A stretch of DNA of 9,192 nucleotides from contig DJBQ01000023.1 of the NCBI GenBank assembly GCA_002430125.1, positions 1-9,192 of the forward strand, in the 5' to 3' direction. The DNA comes from Rhodobacterales bacterium UBA5972. GTDB taxonomy: Bacteria > Pseudomonadota > Alphaproteobacteria > Rhodobacterales > Rhodobacteraceae. Below the pieces are notes generated by a model that searched no databases, was not told where the DNA came from, and worked only from the letters and a program-made list of their open reading frames with translations. Positions 1 through 5,217 of this stretch are shown piece by piece (position 1 is the first letter of the stretch; the number at the start of each line of letters is the position of its first letter). The position numbers and the translations under genes are program-made.

Positions 1-104
1 TGTTTCAGGCGTGAGAACCTCCTCTAAGTCAGTTTACATCCTCGGCCAAGGAGTCCTCCCGCCGACGCTGCGGGGCTACCGCCCCTCGCGCCGTTTGGGC
101 CAGG

Positions 105-126
105 CACCGCTGGCAAACCAGCGGTG
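105..126. repeat. Perfect 9-bp hairpin
   Basis: CACCGCTGG (105-113) and CCAGCGGTG (118-126) are exact reverse complements around a CAAA loop. Neither strand has a T-run after the stem, so it does not read as an intrinsic terminator. It is the strongest stem in the GC-rich left edge and may be one arm of a larger folded RNA. Confidence 0.6.
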
Positions 127-194
127 AAACTCCCGCCCGCTCAGCGGTGCGGATCATGTTGAGGCAGGATGAGTATTTGTAAAACTATGATGAT

Positions 195-257
195 AAAGCG
201 TTTTGCGTTTACTTTAAGACGTTTTGCGACGCGATCGAGGTAAAACGCAAACGCTCT
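195..257. repeat. Repeated GTTTTGCG element forming an imperfect inverted repeat, downstream of potI
   Basis: The word CGTTTTGCG occurs at 199-207 and again at 220-228. A near-copy in the opposite orientation (AAAACGCAAACGC) lies at 242-254. The outer copies can pair as a stem of about 13 bp with one-base bulges (AGCGTTT 197-203 with AAACGCT 249-255, then GCGTTT 205-210 with AAACGC 243-248), leaving a loop of about 30 bases. The block begins a few bases after the potI stop, so it could act as the 3' end structure of the pot transcript. It lacks a following U-run, which argues against a classical intrinsic terminator. A dispersed intergenic repeat or a protein-binding array is also possible. 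Confidence 0.5.
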
Positions 258-259
258 AT

Positions 260-1081
260 TCAGCGGTTTGCCAAGGCTTCCTGTTCTTGCCGACGCCGCC
301 GCACTGAGGCGCGTTTGCTGATGATCGACGAGCTGACAACGCCAATGGTGACGATGCCGATCAGGATTGAAGACAGCGCATTGATCTCGGGACTGACGCC
401 CAATCGGACCTGACTGAAAATCTTCATCGGCAGCGTAGTAGCCGATGGCCCCGAGGCAAAGGAAGCTATCACCAGATCATCCAGCGACAGTGTAAACGCC
501 AGCAACCAGCCGGAAATCACCGCCGGCGCAATAATCGGCAGCGTCACCGACCGAAACGCGTCCCATGGGCTGCAGCCAAGATCAAGGGCTGCCTCCTCCA
601 GCGACTGATCAAACGACACCAATCGCGAGGACACCACAACCGAAACATAGCACATGGTGAATGTTGCATGCGCCAGCACAATCGTCGTTACACCGCGATC
701 CATGCCGATTGAAATGAACAACAGCAGCAACGACAGGCCGGTAATCACGTCCGGCACCACAAGCGGCGCGTAAATCATCCCGGAAAACAGCGTGCGCCCA
801 TGAAATCGCCCGGCCCTGACCAGAACATAAGCCGCCATGGTGCCAAGAACTGTGGCGATGGTTGACGAAAACACCCCAACTTTCAGCGTAACAATGGCGG
901 CGTCCATAAAGGCCTGATCGCGAAACAGCTCGCCATACCACTTGGTCGAAAACCCCGCCCACACTGTTACCAGCTTGGATTCGTTAAAAGAATAAATGAT
1001 CAGAATCAGGATCGGCAGATACAGAAAGGCAAAGCCAATCGTCAGCGAGGTGGCGTTAAACCATGAAAACCGATTATTCAT
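260..1081 (-). CDS. potI: Putrescine/polyamine ABC transporter permease PotI
   Basis: Inner-membrane permease of a polyamine importer, expected to pair with PotH and form the channel driven by PotG. The 273-residue product has about six hydrophobic segments (near residues 12-32, 66-88, 104-125, 133-155, 190-210 and 236-256). It carries the cytoplasmic EAA loop as EEAALDLGCSPWDAF (162-176), which contacts the ATPase in binding-protein-dependent importers. The tail after residue 256 is strongly basic, fitting a cytoplasmic C-terminus. The length is close to PotI/PotC of other bacteria. The start ATG overlaps the potH stop as ATGA (1081-1078), so translation is probably coupled. It is the last gene of the potFGHI operon. 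Family assignment is firm. PotI rather than PotC follows from the better potF and potG matches and is slightly less certain. Confidence 0.93.
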   Translation of the reverse strand: MNNRFSWFNATSLTIGFAFLYLPILILIIYSFNESKLVTVWAGFSTKWYGELFRDQAFMDAAIVTLKVGVFSSTIATVLGTMAAYVLVRAGRFHGRTLFSGMIYAPLVVPDVITGLSLLLLFISIGMDRGVTTIVLAHATFTMCYVSVVVSSRLVSFDQSLEEAALDLGCSPWDAFRSVTLPIIAPAVISGWLLAFTLSLDDLVIASFASGPSATTLPMKIFSQVRLGVSPEINALSSILIGIVTIGVVSSSIISKRASVRRRRQEQEALANR

Positions 1082-1974
1082 CGCTCGGCCTCCTGTTGGC
1101 GTTGCTGCTGGCGTTGAAACAACACAATCGGGATGATCAGGATCAGCAGCAGGATCACCGCCACGGCCGAAGCCAGCGGCCAGTCACGGTTGGAAAAGAA
1201 CTCGTCCCACAGGATTTTGCCGATCATCAACGTGCGTGATCCACCCAGCAGGCTTGGGATCACAAATTCGCCGACAACCGGGATAAACACCAGAAAACAA
1301 CCGGCAATCACGCCGGGGCGCGACAGCGGCACGGTGATCAGCCAAAAGGCTTTGATCCGCGAACAGCCCAGATCTTCGGCGGCTTCCAGTAAATCCCCAT
1401 CCAGCTTTTCCAGTGTCGCGTAAATTGGCAGTACCATGAACGGCAGGTAGGTGTACACAATGCCGATATAGACTGCGATCGGGGTGTTCAGAATGACCAA
1501 TGGTTCGTCAATAATCCCGAGCGCCTGCAGCAGCTGGTTAAGATATCCGTTCTGCCCCAGAATGCCGATCCACGCATAAACCCGGATCAGAAACGACGAC
1601 CAGAACGGCAGGATCACCAGCATCATCAGGGTTGGCCGCCATTCTTCGGATGCGTTGGCCATGCCGTAAGCTATTGGATAGCCAACCAACAGTGTCAGCA
1701 CCATCGACAAAAGCGCGATCTGCACACTGGAAATATAGGCTTTCCAGTAAAGATTATCCTCGGTCAGATAGACGAAATTCTCAAGGTCAAAGGCCGCAAA
1801 CATCGCCTTGATCCCAGCCCAGCCTTGCGCCAGTTCAAACTTTGGAACGTAAGGTGGAATGGCCAGCGCCGGATCAGACAGCGATATCTTCAGCACAATG
1901 CCAAACGGCACCAAAAACAACAGCAACAACCAGCTGTAAGGGACCGCAATCAGAAAAAGTCGGCGAAAGTTCAT
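1078..1974 (-). CDS. potH: Putrescine/polyamine ABC transporter permease PotH
   Basis: First permease of the importer. The 298-residue product opens with a short basic stretch (MNFRR) and a hydrophobic segment (about 7-30). It then has a periplasmic-looking loop (about 31-80), and further membrane segments near 83-106, 115-140, 164-187, 221-240 and 268-288. The EAA loop reads LLEAAEDLGCSRIKAFW (195-211). The N-terminal extension before the permease core is typical of PotB/PotH, which are longer than PotC/PotI. The start lies 9 bases after the potG stop, with a GGGCGGGCAG stretch just upstream as a weak ribosome binding site. The 3' end overlaps the potI start by four bases. The tail after residue 286 is rich in Gln and Arg, and its function is unknown. 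It should act as a heterodimer with PotI in the inner membrane. Confidence 0.93.
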   Translation of the reverse strand: MNFRRLFLIAVPYSWLLLLFLVPFGIVLKISLSDPALAIPPYVPKFELAQGWAGIKAMFAAFDLENFVYLTEDNLYWKAYISSVQIALLSMVLTLLVGYPIAYGMANASEEWRPTLMMLVILPFWSSFLIRVYAWIGILGQNGYLNQLLQALGIIDEPLVILNTPIAVYIGIVYTYLPFMVLPIYATLEKLDGDLLEAAEDLGCSRIKAFWLITVPLSRPGVIAGCFLVFIPVVGEFVIPSLLGGSRTLMIGKILWDEFFSNRDWPLASAVAVILLLILIIPIVLFQRQQQRQQEAER

Positions 1975-1983
1975 CTGCCCGCC

Positions 1984-3126
1984 CTATTCCGTCAAAACCA
2001 CACCAGCGGTCGCGGTAAATGAGACCCAGACCGGGTCCTCCCACGTAAACGCACGGCGCGCCAAACGCCGGTGATTGGCGACTTGCGCCTTGATCACTTT
2101 GCCGTTTGAAAGCTGAACATGATAGGTCGAGATATTCCCAAGATACCCGATATCAAGCACCCTGCCCGCCACAGCATTCGCTGCATCGGTTGGTTCTTCA
2201 CTGGAAATCGAGACTTTTTCCGGGCGGATTGCCAGACAGCAACTGGCACCAACCGCCAGCAGTTCCGAGGGCGTGGCATTCAGTAACGGCTGCCCCTCGG
2301 CCCATGAAATCTGGCAGGTTTCGCCCTCGGAGGCACTTATTGTGCCCTCAATCAGGTTCACGTCGCCGATGAAATCCGCGACATACCGGTTTGCCGGATG
2401 CTCATAAATCCGCTCGGGCGTTTCGACCTGCACCAATTCACCGTGGTTCATCACCGCAACCCGGCTGGCGACAGTCATCGCCTCTTCCTGATCATGGGTG
2501 ACAATCACAAAGGTCGTACCAAGCTTTTCCTGAATATCCATCAACTCGAACTGGGTTTCTTCGCGCAGCTTGCGGTCAAGGGCTGCCAAAGGCTCGTCCA
2601 GTAACAACAACTTGGGCGCTTTGGCCAAGGCGCGCGCCAGTGCCACACGCTGCCGTTGGCCGCCGGATATCTGGTGCGGCTTACGGCCGCCGAATTTTGA
2701 CAATTGCACCAGCGCCAGCATCTCGTCCACTCGCGCGGCGATCTGGTCTTTTGGCATATCGGATCGTTTCAGCCCGAACGCGATATTTTCGGCGACTGTC
2801 AGATGTGGAAACAGCGCATAAGACTGAAACATCATGTTGACCGGGCGTTTATTCGGCGGCACCCCGATGATATCGCGCCCATCAAGGGTGATTATACCGG
2901 TCGTTGGCGTTTCAAACCCTGCCAGCATCCGCATCAATGTAGTCTTGCCACAGCCCGAGGGGCCGAGCAGAGCAAAGAACTCGCGTTCGTAAATGCTCAG
3001 AGACAGATTTTCAATCGCGACGAACTCGCCGAACTTCTTGGTAACGCCCTCAAAGCGGATCAAGGGGATGGCATCCGGGTCTTTCCACGGTGCAAAAACC
3101 GGGCGTTTTACTGCTTCAAAAGTCAT
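1984..3126 (-). CDS. potG: Putrescine/polyamine ABC transporter ATP-binding protein PotG
   Basis: Cytoplasmic ATPase that powers PotH-PotI. I chose the ATG at 3126 (380 residues, MTFEAVKRP...), because GGGGGAA lies just upstream. The longer frame starting at 3210 would run into the end of potF and through the intercistronic hairpin. Motifs in order are Walker A GPSGCGKTT (55-63), Q-loop Gln101 in MMFQSYALF, signature ISGGQRQR (153-160), Walker B LLLLDEP (173-179), D-loop AALD and switch His211 (HDQEEA). The C-terminal region, about 285-378, fits the TOBE domain of polyamine, Fe and sulfate importer ATPases. All catalytic positions look intact. It is second in the operon after potF, with 56 bases between them, and is followed by potH after 9 bases. 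Confidence 0.94.
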   Translation of the reverse strand: MTFEAVKRPVFAPWKDPDAIPLIRFEGVTKKFGEFVAIENLSLSIYEREFFALLGPSGCGKTTLMRMLAGFETPTTGIITLDGRDIIGVPPNKRPVNMMFQSYALFPHLTVAENIAFGLKRSDMPKDQIAARVDEMLALVQLSKFGGRKPHQISGGQRQRVALARALAKAPKLLLLDEPLAALDRKLREETQFELMDIQEKLGTTFVIVTHDQEEAMTVASRVAVMNHGELVQVETPERIYEHPANRYVADFIGDVNLIEGTISASEGETCQISWAEGQPLLNATPSELLAVGASCCLAIRPEKVSISSEEPTDAANAVAGRVLDIGYLGNISTYHVQLSNGKVIKAQVANHRRLARRAFTWEDPVWVSFTATAGVVLTE

Positions 3127-3145
3127 CGTTCCCCCAAAACTGGCG

Positions 3146-3174
3146 CCCCTCCTGCAATCAGCTTGCAGGAGGGG
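3146..3174 (-). promoter_or_regulatory. Intercistronic hairpin between potF and potG
   Basis: A perfect 12-bp stem (CCCCTCCTGCAA 3146-3157, TTGCAGGAGGGG 3163-3174) encloses a five-base loop and starts 8 bases after the potF stop codon. No U-run follows on the minus strand, so full termination is unlikely. Hairpins at this place in binding-protein operons commonly protect the upstream message from 3' exonucleases and let the binding protein be made in excess over the membrane parts. The arm nearer potG contains GGAGG, but it is about 20 bases from the potG start and sequestered in the stem. The structure is seen directly; the role is inferred. Confidence 0.75.
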
Positions 3175-3182
3175 GATTTGTC

Positions 3183-4277
3183 TTAGTTGCCGGTTTTGAT
3201 TCCGGTCCACATCCGGGTGACCAGACGTTGCACTTTTTGGTCATAAGCCGTTGTGCTGTAAAGATTTTTCACTGTCTCGGCTGGGGGATAAATCGCAACG
3301 TCGCCGATCACATCTTCCACCAAAAACTCCTGGCTCGCCTTGTTGCCATTGGCATAGTAAACATAGTTTGACGCGTCTGCGGCGTTATGGGCATCCAGCA
3401 TAAAGTTGATGAACTTATGCGCACCGTCAACGTTTGGGGCATCCGCTGGAATGGCCATCATGTCAAACCACATCAAAGCGCCTTCTTTTGGAATGGAATA
3501 GGCGATTTCAATGCCATTGTTCGCTTCTGCCGCCCGGTCACGCGCTTGCAGCACATCGCCCGACCAGCCAAACGCGACGCAAATTTCACCGTTGGCCAAG
3601 GCGTTGATATATTCCGAGTTGTGATATTTGCGCACGAACGGGCGCACCGCCTCAAGAACCGGGCGTGCTTTTTCCAAAACTGCCGGGTCTTTGCTGTCAG
3701 GATCTTCGCCCAGATAACGCAACGCGGCCGGGATCAATTCGGTTGGTGCATCAAGGAAATGCACGCCACAAGCTGCCAGTTTCTCCATGTTCTTTGGGTC
3801 AAAAACCAAGGCAAGGGAACCAGTTGGTGCGTCGTCGCCCAGAACTTCTTTCACCTTTCCAACATTATAGCCAATACCGGTTGTGCCCCACATATAGTTG
3901 ACCGAATATTCGTTACCCGGGTCATAAATCGCCGTACGTTTGGCGATATCGTCCCAAACATTCACCAGATTTGGCAGTTTTGAACGGTCAAGCTTTTGAA
4001 ATACGCCCGCGGTAATCTGGCGTGACAGGAATGTGCCCGACGGCACCACAACATCATAACCAGTGGAACCGGCCAACAGTTTCGTTTCCAAAACCTCGTT
4101 GCTGTCAAACACATCGTAAATCAACTTGATGCCCGTTTCGGCCTCAAATTTCGTCAATAGCGCCTCATCGATATAGTCAGACCAGTTATAGACCCGAACC
4201 TCTTCGGCCAACGCGGCCGTTGTTAATGCGAGCGTAGCTGCAATCGCGCCAATAAGGTTTTTTGTCGGTGATGTCAT
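3183..4277 (-). CDS. potF: Periplasmic putrescine-type polyamine-binding protein PotF
   Basis: Solute receptor of the importer, exported to the periplasm. The 364-residue precursor has a Sec signal peptide with likely cleavage after ALA at residue 24. The mature start EEVRVYNWSDYID carries the hallmark YNWSDYI of PotD/PotF. Aligned from memory with E. coli PotF, the ligand residues W37, Y40, S85, E185, W244, D247, D278 and Y314 correspond to W32, Y35, S80, E180, W238, D241, D272 and Y308 here. E. coli F276 is Trp270, S87 is Thr82 and L348 is about Thr342, so the pocket is partly PotD-like and the exact substrate (putrescine, spermidine, agmatine or several) is open. The start has a strong AGGAGA eight bases or less upstream (4289-4284). 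It is the first gene of potFGHI, divergent from the GntR gene. Confidence 0.94.
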   Translation of the reverse strand: MTSPTKNLIGAIAATLALTTAALAEEVRVYNWSDYIDEALLTKFEAETGIKLIYDVFDSNEVLETKLLAGSTGYDVVVPSGTFLSRQITAGVFQKLDRSKLPNLVNVWDDIAKRTAIYDPGNEYSVNYMWGTTGIGYNVGKVKEVLGDDAPTGSLALVFDPKNMEKLAACGVHFLDAPTELIPAALRYLGEDPDSKDPAVLEKARPVLEAVRPFVRKYHNSEYINALANGEICVAFGWSGDVLQARDRAAEANNGIEIAYSIPKEGALMWFDMMAIPADAPNVDGAHKFINFMLDAHNAADASNYVYYANGNKASQEFLVEDVIGDVAIYPPAETVKNLYSTTAYDQKVQRLVTRMWTGIKTGN

Positions 4278-4310
4278 AAGATTTCTCCTGTTGAGGTGTT
4301 TTCTGGCACC

Positions 4311-4338
4311 TGAATATTTACGCGACGAATTTGATCAA
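4311..4338 (-). promoter_or_regulatory. Candidate potF promoter overlapping the operator
   Basis: On the minus strand TTGATC (4338-4333), a 16-base spacer and TATTCA (4316-4311) give a weak sigma-70-like pair. The -35 lies inside the TTTGATCAAA palindrome, so a protein bound there would block polymerase. The -10 matches only three of six consensus bases. Another start point in the 4278-4474 gap is equally possible. The short inverted repeat AGGTG/CACCT (4294-4298, 4307-4311) would fall in the 5' leader. Confidence 0.3.
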
Positions 4339-4339
4339 A
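4330..4339. promoter_or_regulatory. Palindromic operator copy 1 (TTTGATCAAA)
   Basis: A perfect 10-bp palindrome in the gap between the divergent potF and gntR genes. The same ten bases recur at 5129-5138 before spuC. Short palindromes next to their own gene are typical binding sites of FadR-type GntR proteins, so the adjacent regulator is the likely binder. That link is inferred. The site lacks the four-base centre of an Fnr box (TTGAT-N4-ATCAA), so Fnr is unlikely. Confidence 0.55.
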
Positions 4340-4424
4340 AGTCAGCAGCATTGCAAGCGCGAAGTGAATTCGATAAAATCCGCCATGCGTACATTCGCCC
4401 CTCTAAACGACCCGACTCGTCACA

Positions 4425-4454
4425 TTGAAGCGCGCCGGTGTCTGAAAATACTAA
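4425..4454 (+). promoter_or_regulatory. Weak candidate promoter for the GntR gene
   Basis: TTGAAG (4425-4430), an 18-base spacer and TACTAA (4449-4454) precede the preferred regulator start at 4475. Matches to consensus are 4/6 and 3/6. Transcription would begin about 4461, giving a leader of only about 14 bases, which agrees with the absence of a clear ribosome binding site. This is low-confidence pattern matching. Confidence 0.25.
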
Positions 4455-4474
4455 CATGTGGACAAAATATTCCA

Positions 4475-5128
4475 ATGGCTTCCTTTACTGAAAATATTCC
4501 GGCACATGAAACAGTCTATCGGGCCCTGCGCGATAAGATTTTGTTTGGTGATCTGTCACCCGGTCAAGCGGTTACAATTCAGGGCCTGGTTGAGGAAATG
4601 CAGGTTTCTATGACCCCGGTGCGCGAAGCGATCCGCCGTTTGTCGGCGGAAGGCGCGCTTGAATTCAAAGGTAATCGCCGCGTGACCGTTCCCGTCATGG
4701 GTCTGCGCCGGTTCACGGAACTGGCCTTTGCGCGCACCGCAATTGAACCGGAACTGGCTGAAACTGCAGCACAAAATATTGACGCGGCGGGAATTGAAAC
4801 CCTGAACAAGATTGACCAGCAGATTGATGCCGCGATCAAATCCGGCGACATCCACGGCTATATGCGCGGTAATTATCTGTTTCACTTTACCCTTTACGGC
4901 CACGCGAATTCACGGGTTCTGCTGCCGATCGCACAGTCCCTTTGGCTGCGTTACGGGCCGATGTCGCGGATCATCTGTGGCCGTTACGGCACCAGCAATC
5001 TGGAGGACCGCCACGAAGAAGCCCTGCAAATGCTGCGTGACGAAAACCCGAAAGGCGTTGCTGACGCGATACGCAAAGATATCACGCAAGGTTTTGAAAT
5101 CGTTCATGAAGGCCTGTTTGATCCGTAA
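4475..5128 (+). CDS. GntR-family (FadR/FCD subfamily) transcriptional regulator
   Basis: DNA-binding regulator of 217 residues from the ATG at 4475. The winged helix-turn-helix (about 11-73) contains the typical recognition segment VSMTPVREAIRRL (44-56) and the wing NRRVTVP. The all-helical FCD ligand domain (about 78-207) follows. The frame stays open upstream to a TTG at 4331, with another ATG at 4385. I prefer 4475 because the upstream residues do not resemble the family, the frame would run into the operator, and 217 residues is normal. No strong ribosome binding site is seen for any start. The usual FCD metal-site residues are only partly kept: His127 and His170 are present, the expected Asp is Asn123 and the last His is Asp192. 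By position it probably controls potFGHI and spuC-puuB, perhaps with a polyamine or a catabolite as effector. Confidence 0.88.
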   Translation: MASFTENIPAHETVYRALRDKILFGDLSPGQAVTIQGLVEEMQVSMTPVREAIRRLSAEGALEFKGNRRVTVPVMGLRRFTELAFARTAIEPELAETAAQNIDAAGIETLNKIDQQIDAAIKSGDIHGYMRGNYLFHFTLYGHANSRVLLPIAQSLWLRYGPMSRIICGRYGTSNLEDRHEEALQMLRDENPKGVADAIRKDITQGFEIVHEGLFDP

Positions 5129-5140
5129 TTTGATCAAATT
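5127..5140. promoter_or_regulatory. Palindromic operator copy 2 (AATTTGATCAAATT)
   Basis: A perfect 14-bp palindrome that contains the same TTTGATCAAA core as the site at 4330-4339. Its first two bases fall in the TAA stop codon of the GntR gene. It sits four bases upstream of the -35 hexamer of the proposed spuC promoter. It is the best operator candidate in the window for the local GntR regulator. Confidence 0.65.
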
Positions 5141-5143
5141 CGG

Positions 5144-5171
5144 TTGACCGCAAACTTTTTGATCATATTAT
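5144..5171 (+). promoter_or_regulatory. Sigma-70-type promoter for spuC-puuB
   Basis: TTGACC (5144-5149) and TATTAT (5166-5171) each match five of six consensus bases and are 16 bases apart. Initiation near 5178 would give a leader of about 40 bases before the spuC ATG at 5218. One full palindrome lies just upstream and a degenerate copy lies in the spacer, so the promoter looks controlled. This is the best-looking promoter in the window. Confidence 0.6.
5158..5167. promoter_or_regulatory. Degenerate operator copy 3 (TTTGATCATA)
   Basis: Eight of ten bases agree with TTTGATCAAA. Its centre is 29 bp from that of the perfect copy at 5127-5140, and it lies between the -35 and -10 of the spuC promoter, touching the -10. 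That is a position where binding would repress. It may be a second, weaker site for the same regulator, or chance. Confidence 0.4.
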
Positions 5172-5217
5172 GGCATAAAACCCAAACCTCAAATCTTCTT
5201 GCTTCAGGATCTTCCCG

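Larger units (their letters stand above)
1..259. other. Left-edge non-coding region with GC-rich hairpins
   Basis: No protein gene is recognisable here. The only open stretches are short and arginine-rich, such as a 42-codon minus-strand frame from 157 to 29 with no ribosome binding site. Positions 1-160 are GC-rich and rich in inverted repeats. A perfect 9-bp hairpin lies at 105-126, and GGGGC/GCCCC pair around a TACC loop at 72-85. On the minus strand, after potI, a purine-rich GAGGAGG (24-18) occurs 17 bases before the edge. That is too far for an ordinary ribosome binding site unless a start lies just outside the window. The region could be a structured 5' leader of a minus-strand gene beyond the edge, or a small RNA. 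It did not match any riboswitch consensus I could recall (glycine, SAH, TPP, cobalamin, ZTP, SAM-II). Confidence 0.4.

Noticed and set aside
1..60. CCUCCUCCC-motif small RNA of the Rhodobacter CcsR type
   Set aside because: Only partial matches (CCTCCT at 18-23, TCCTCCC at 54-60) and no adjacent DUF1127 gene in view.
29..157. 42-codon minus-strand frame in the left edge
   Set aside because: No ribosome binding site, Arg/Ala-rich composition expected of GC-rich non-coding DNA, and it spans the hairpins.
169..243. Small plus-strand frame starting ATGAGTATTTG across the GTTTTGCG repeats
   Set aside because: The peptide simply encodes the DNA repeat and has no other support as a gene.
1984..3210. 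Longer potG frame starting at 3210
   Set aside because: The extra 28 residues overlap the end of potF and pass through the intercistronic hairpin; the ATG at 3126 has a GGGGGAA upstream and gives the normal family length.
2704..3983. Plus-strand open frames opposite potG and potF (for example 2704-3186 and 3387-3983)
   Set aside because: They mirror conserved transporter genes and have low-complexity, Arg/His/Cys-rich content without domains.
4330..4339. Fnr/FnrL binding site
   Set aside because: Fnr boxes need four bases between TTGAT and ATCAA; here the half-sites are fused.
4331..4474. TTG-initiated N-terminal extension of the GntR protein, with an internal ATG at 4385
   Set aside because: The extension is not like the family, has no ribosome binding site and overlaps the palindromic operator at 4330-4339.
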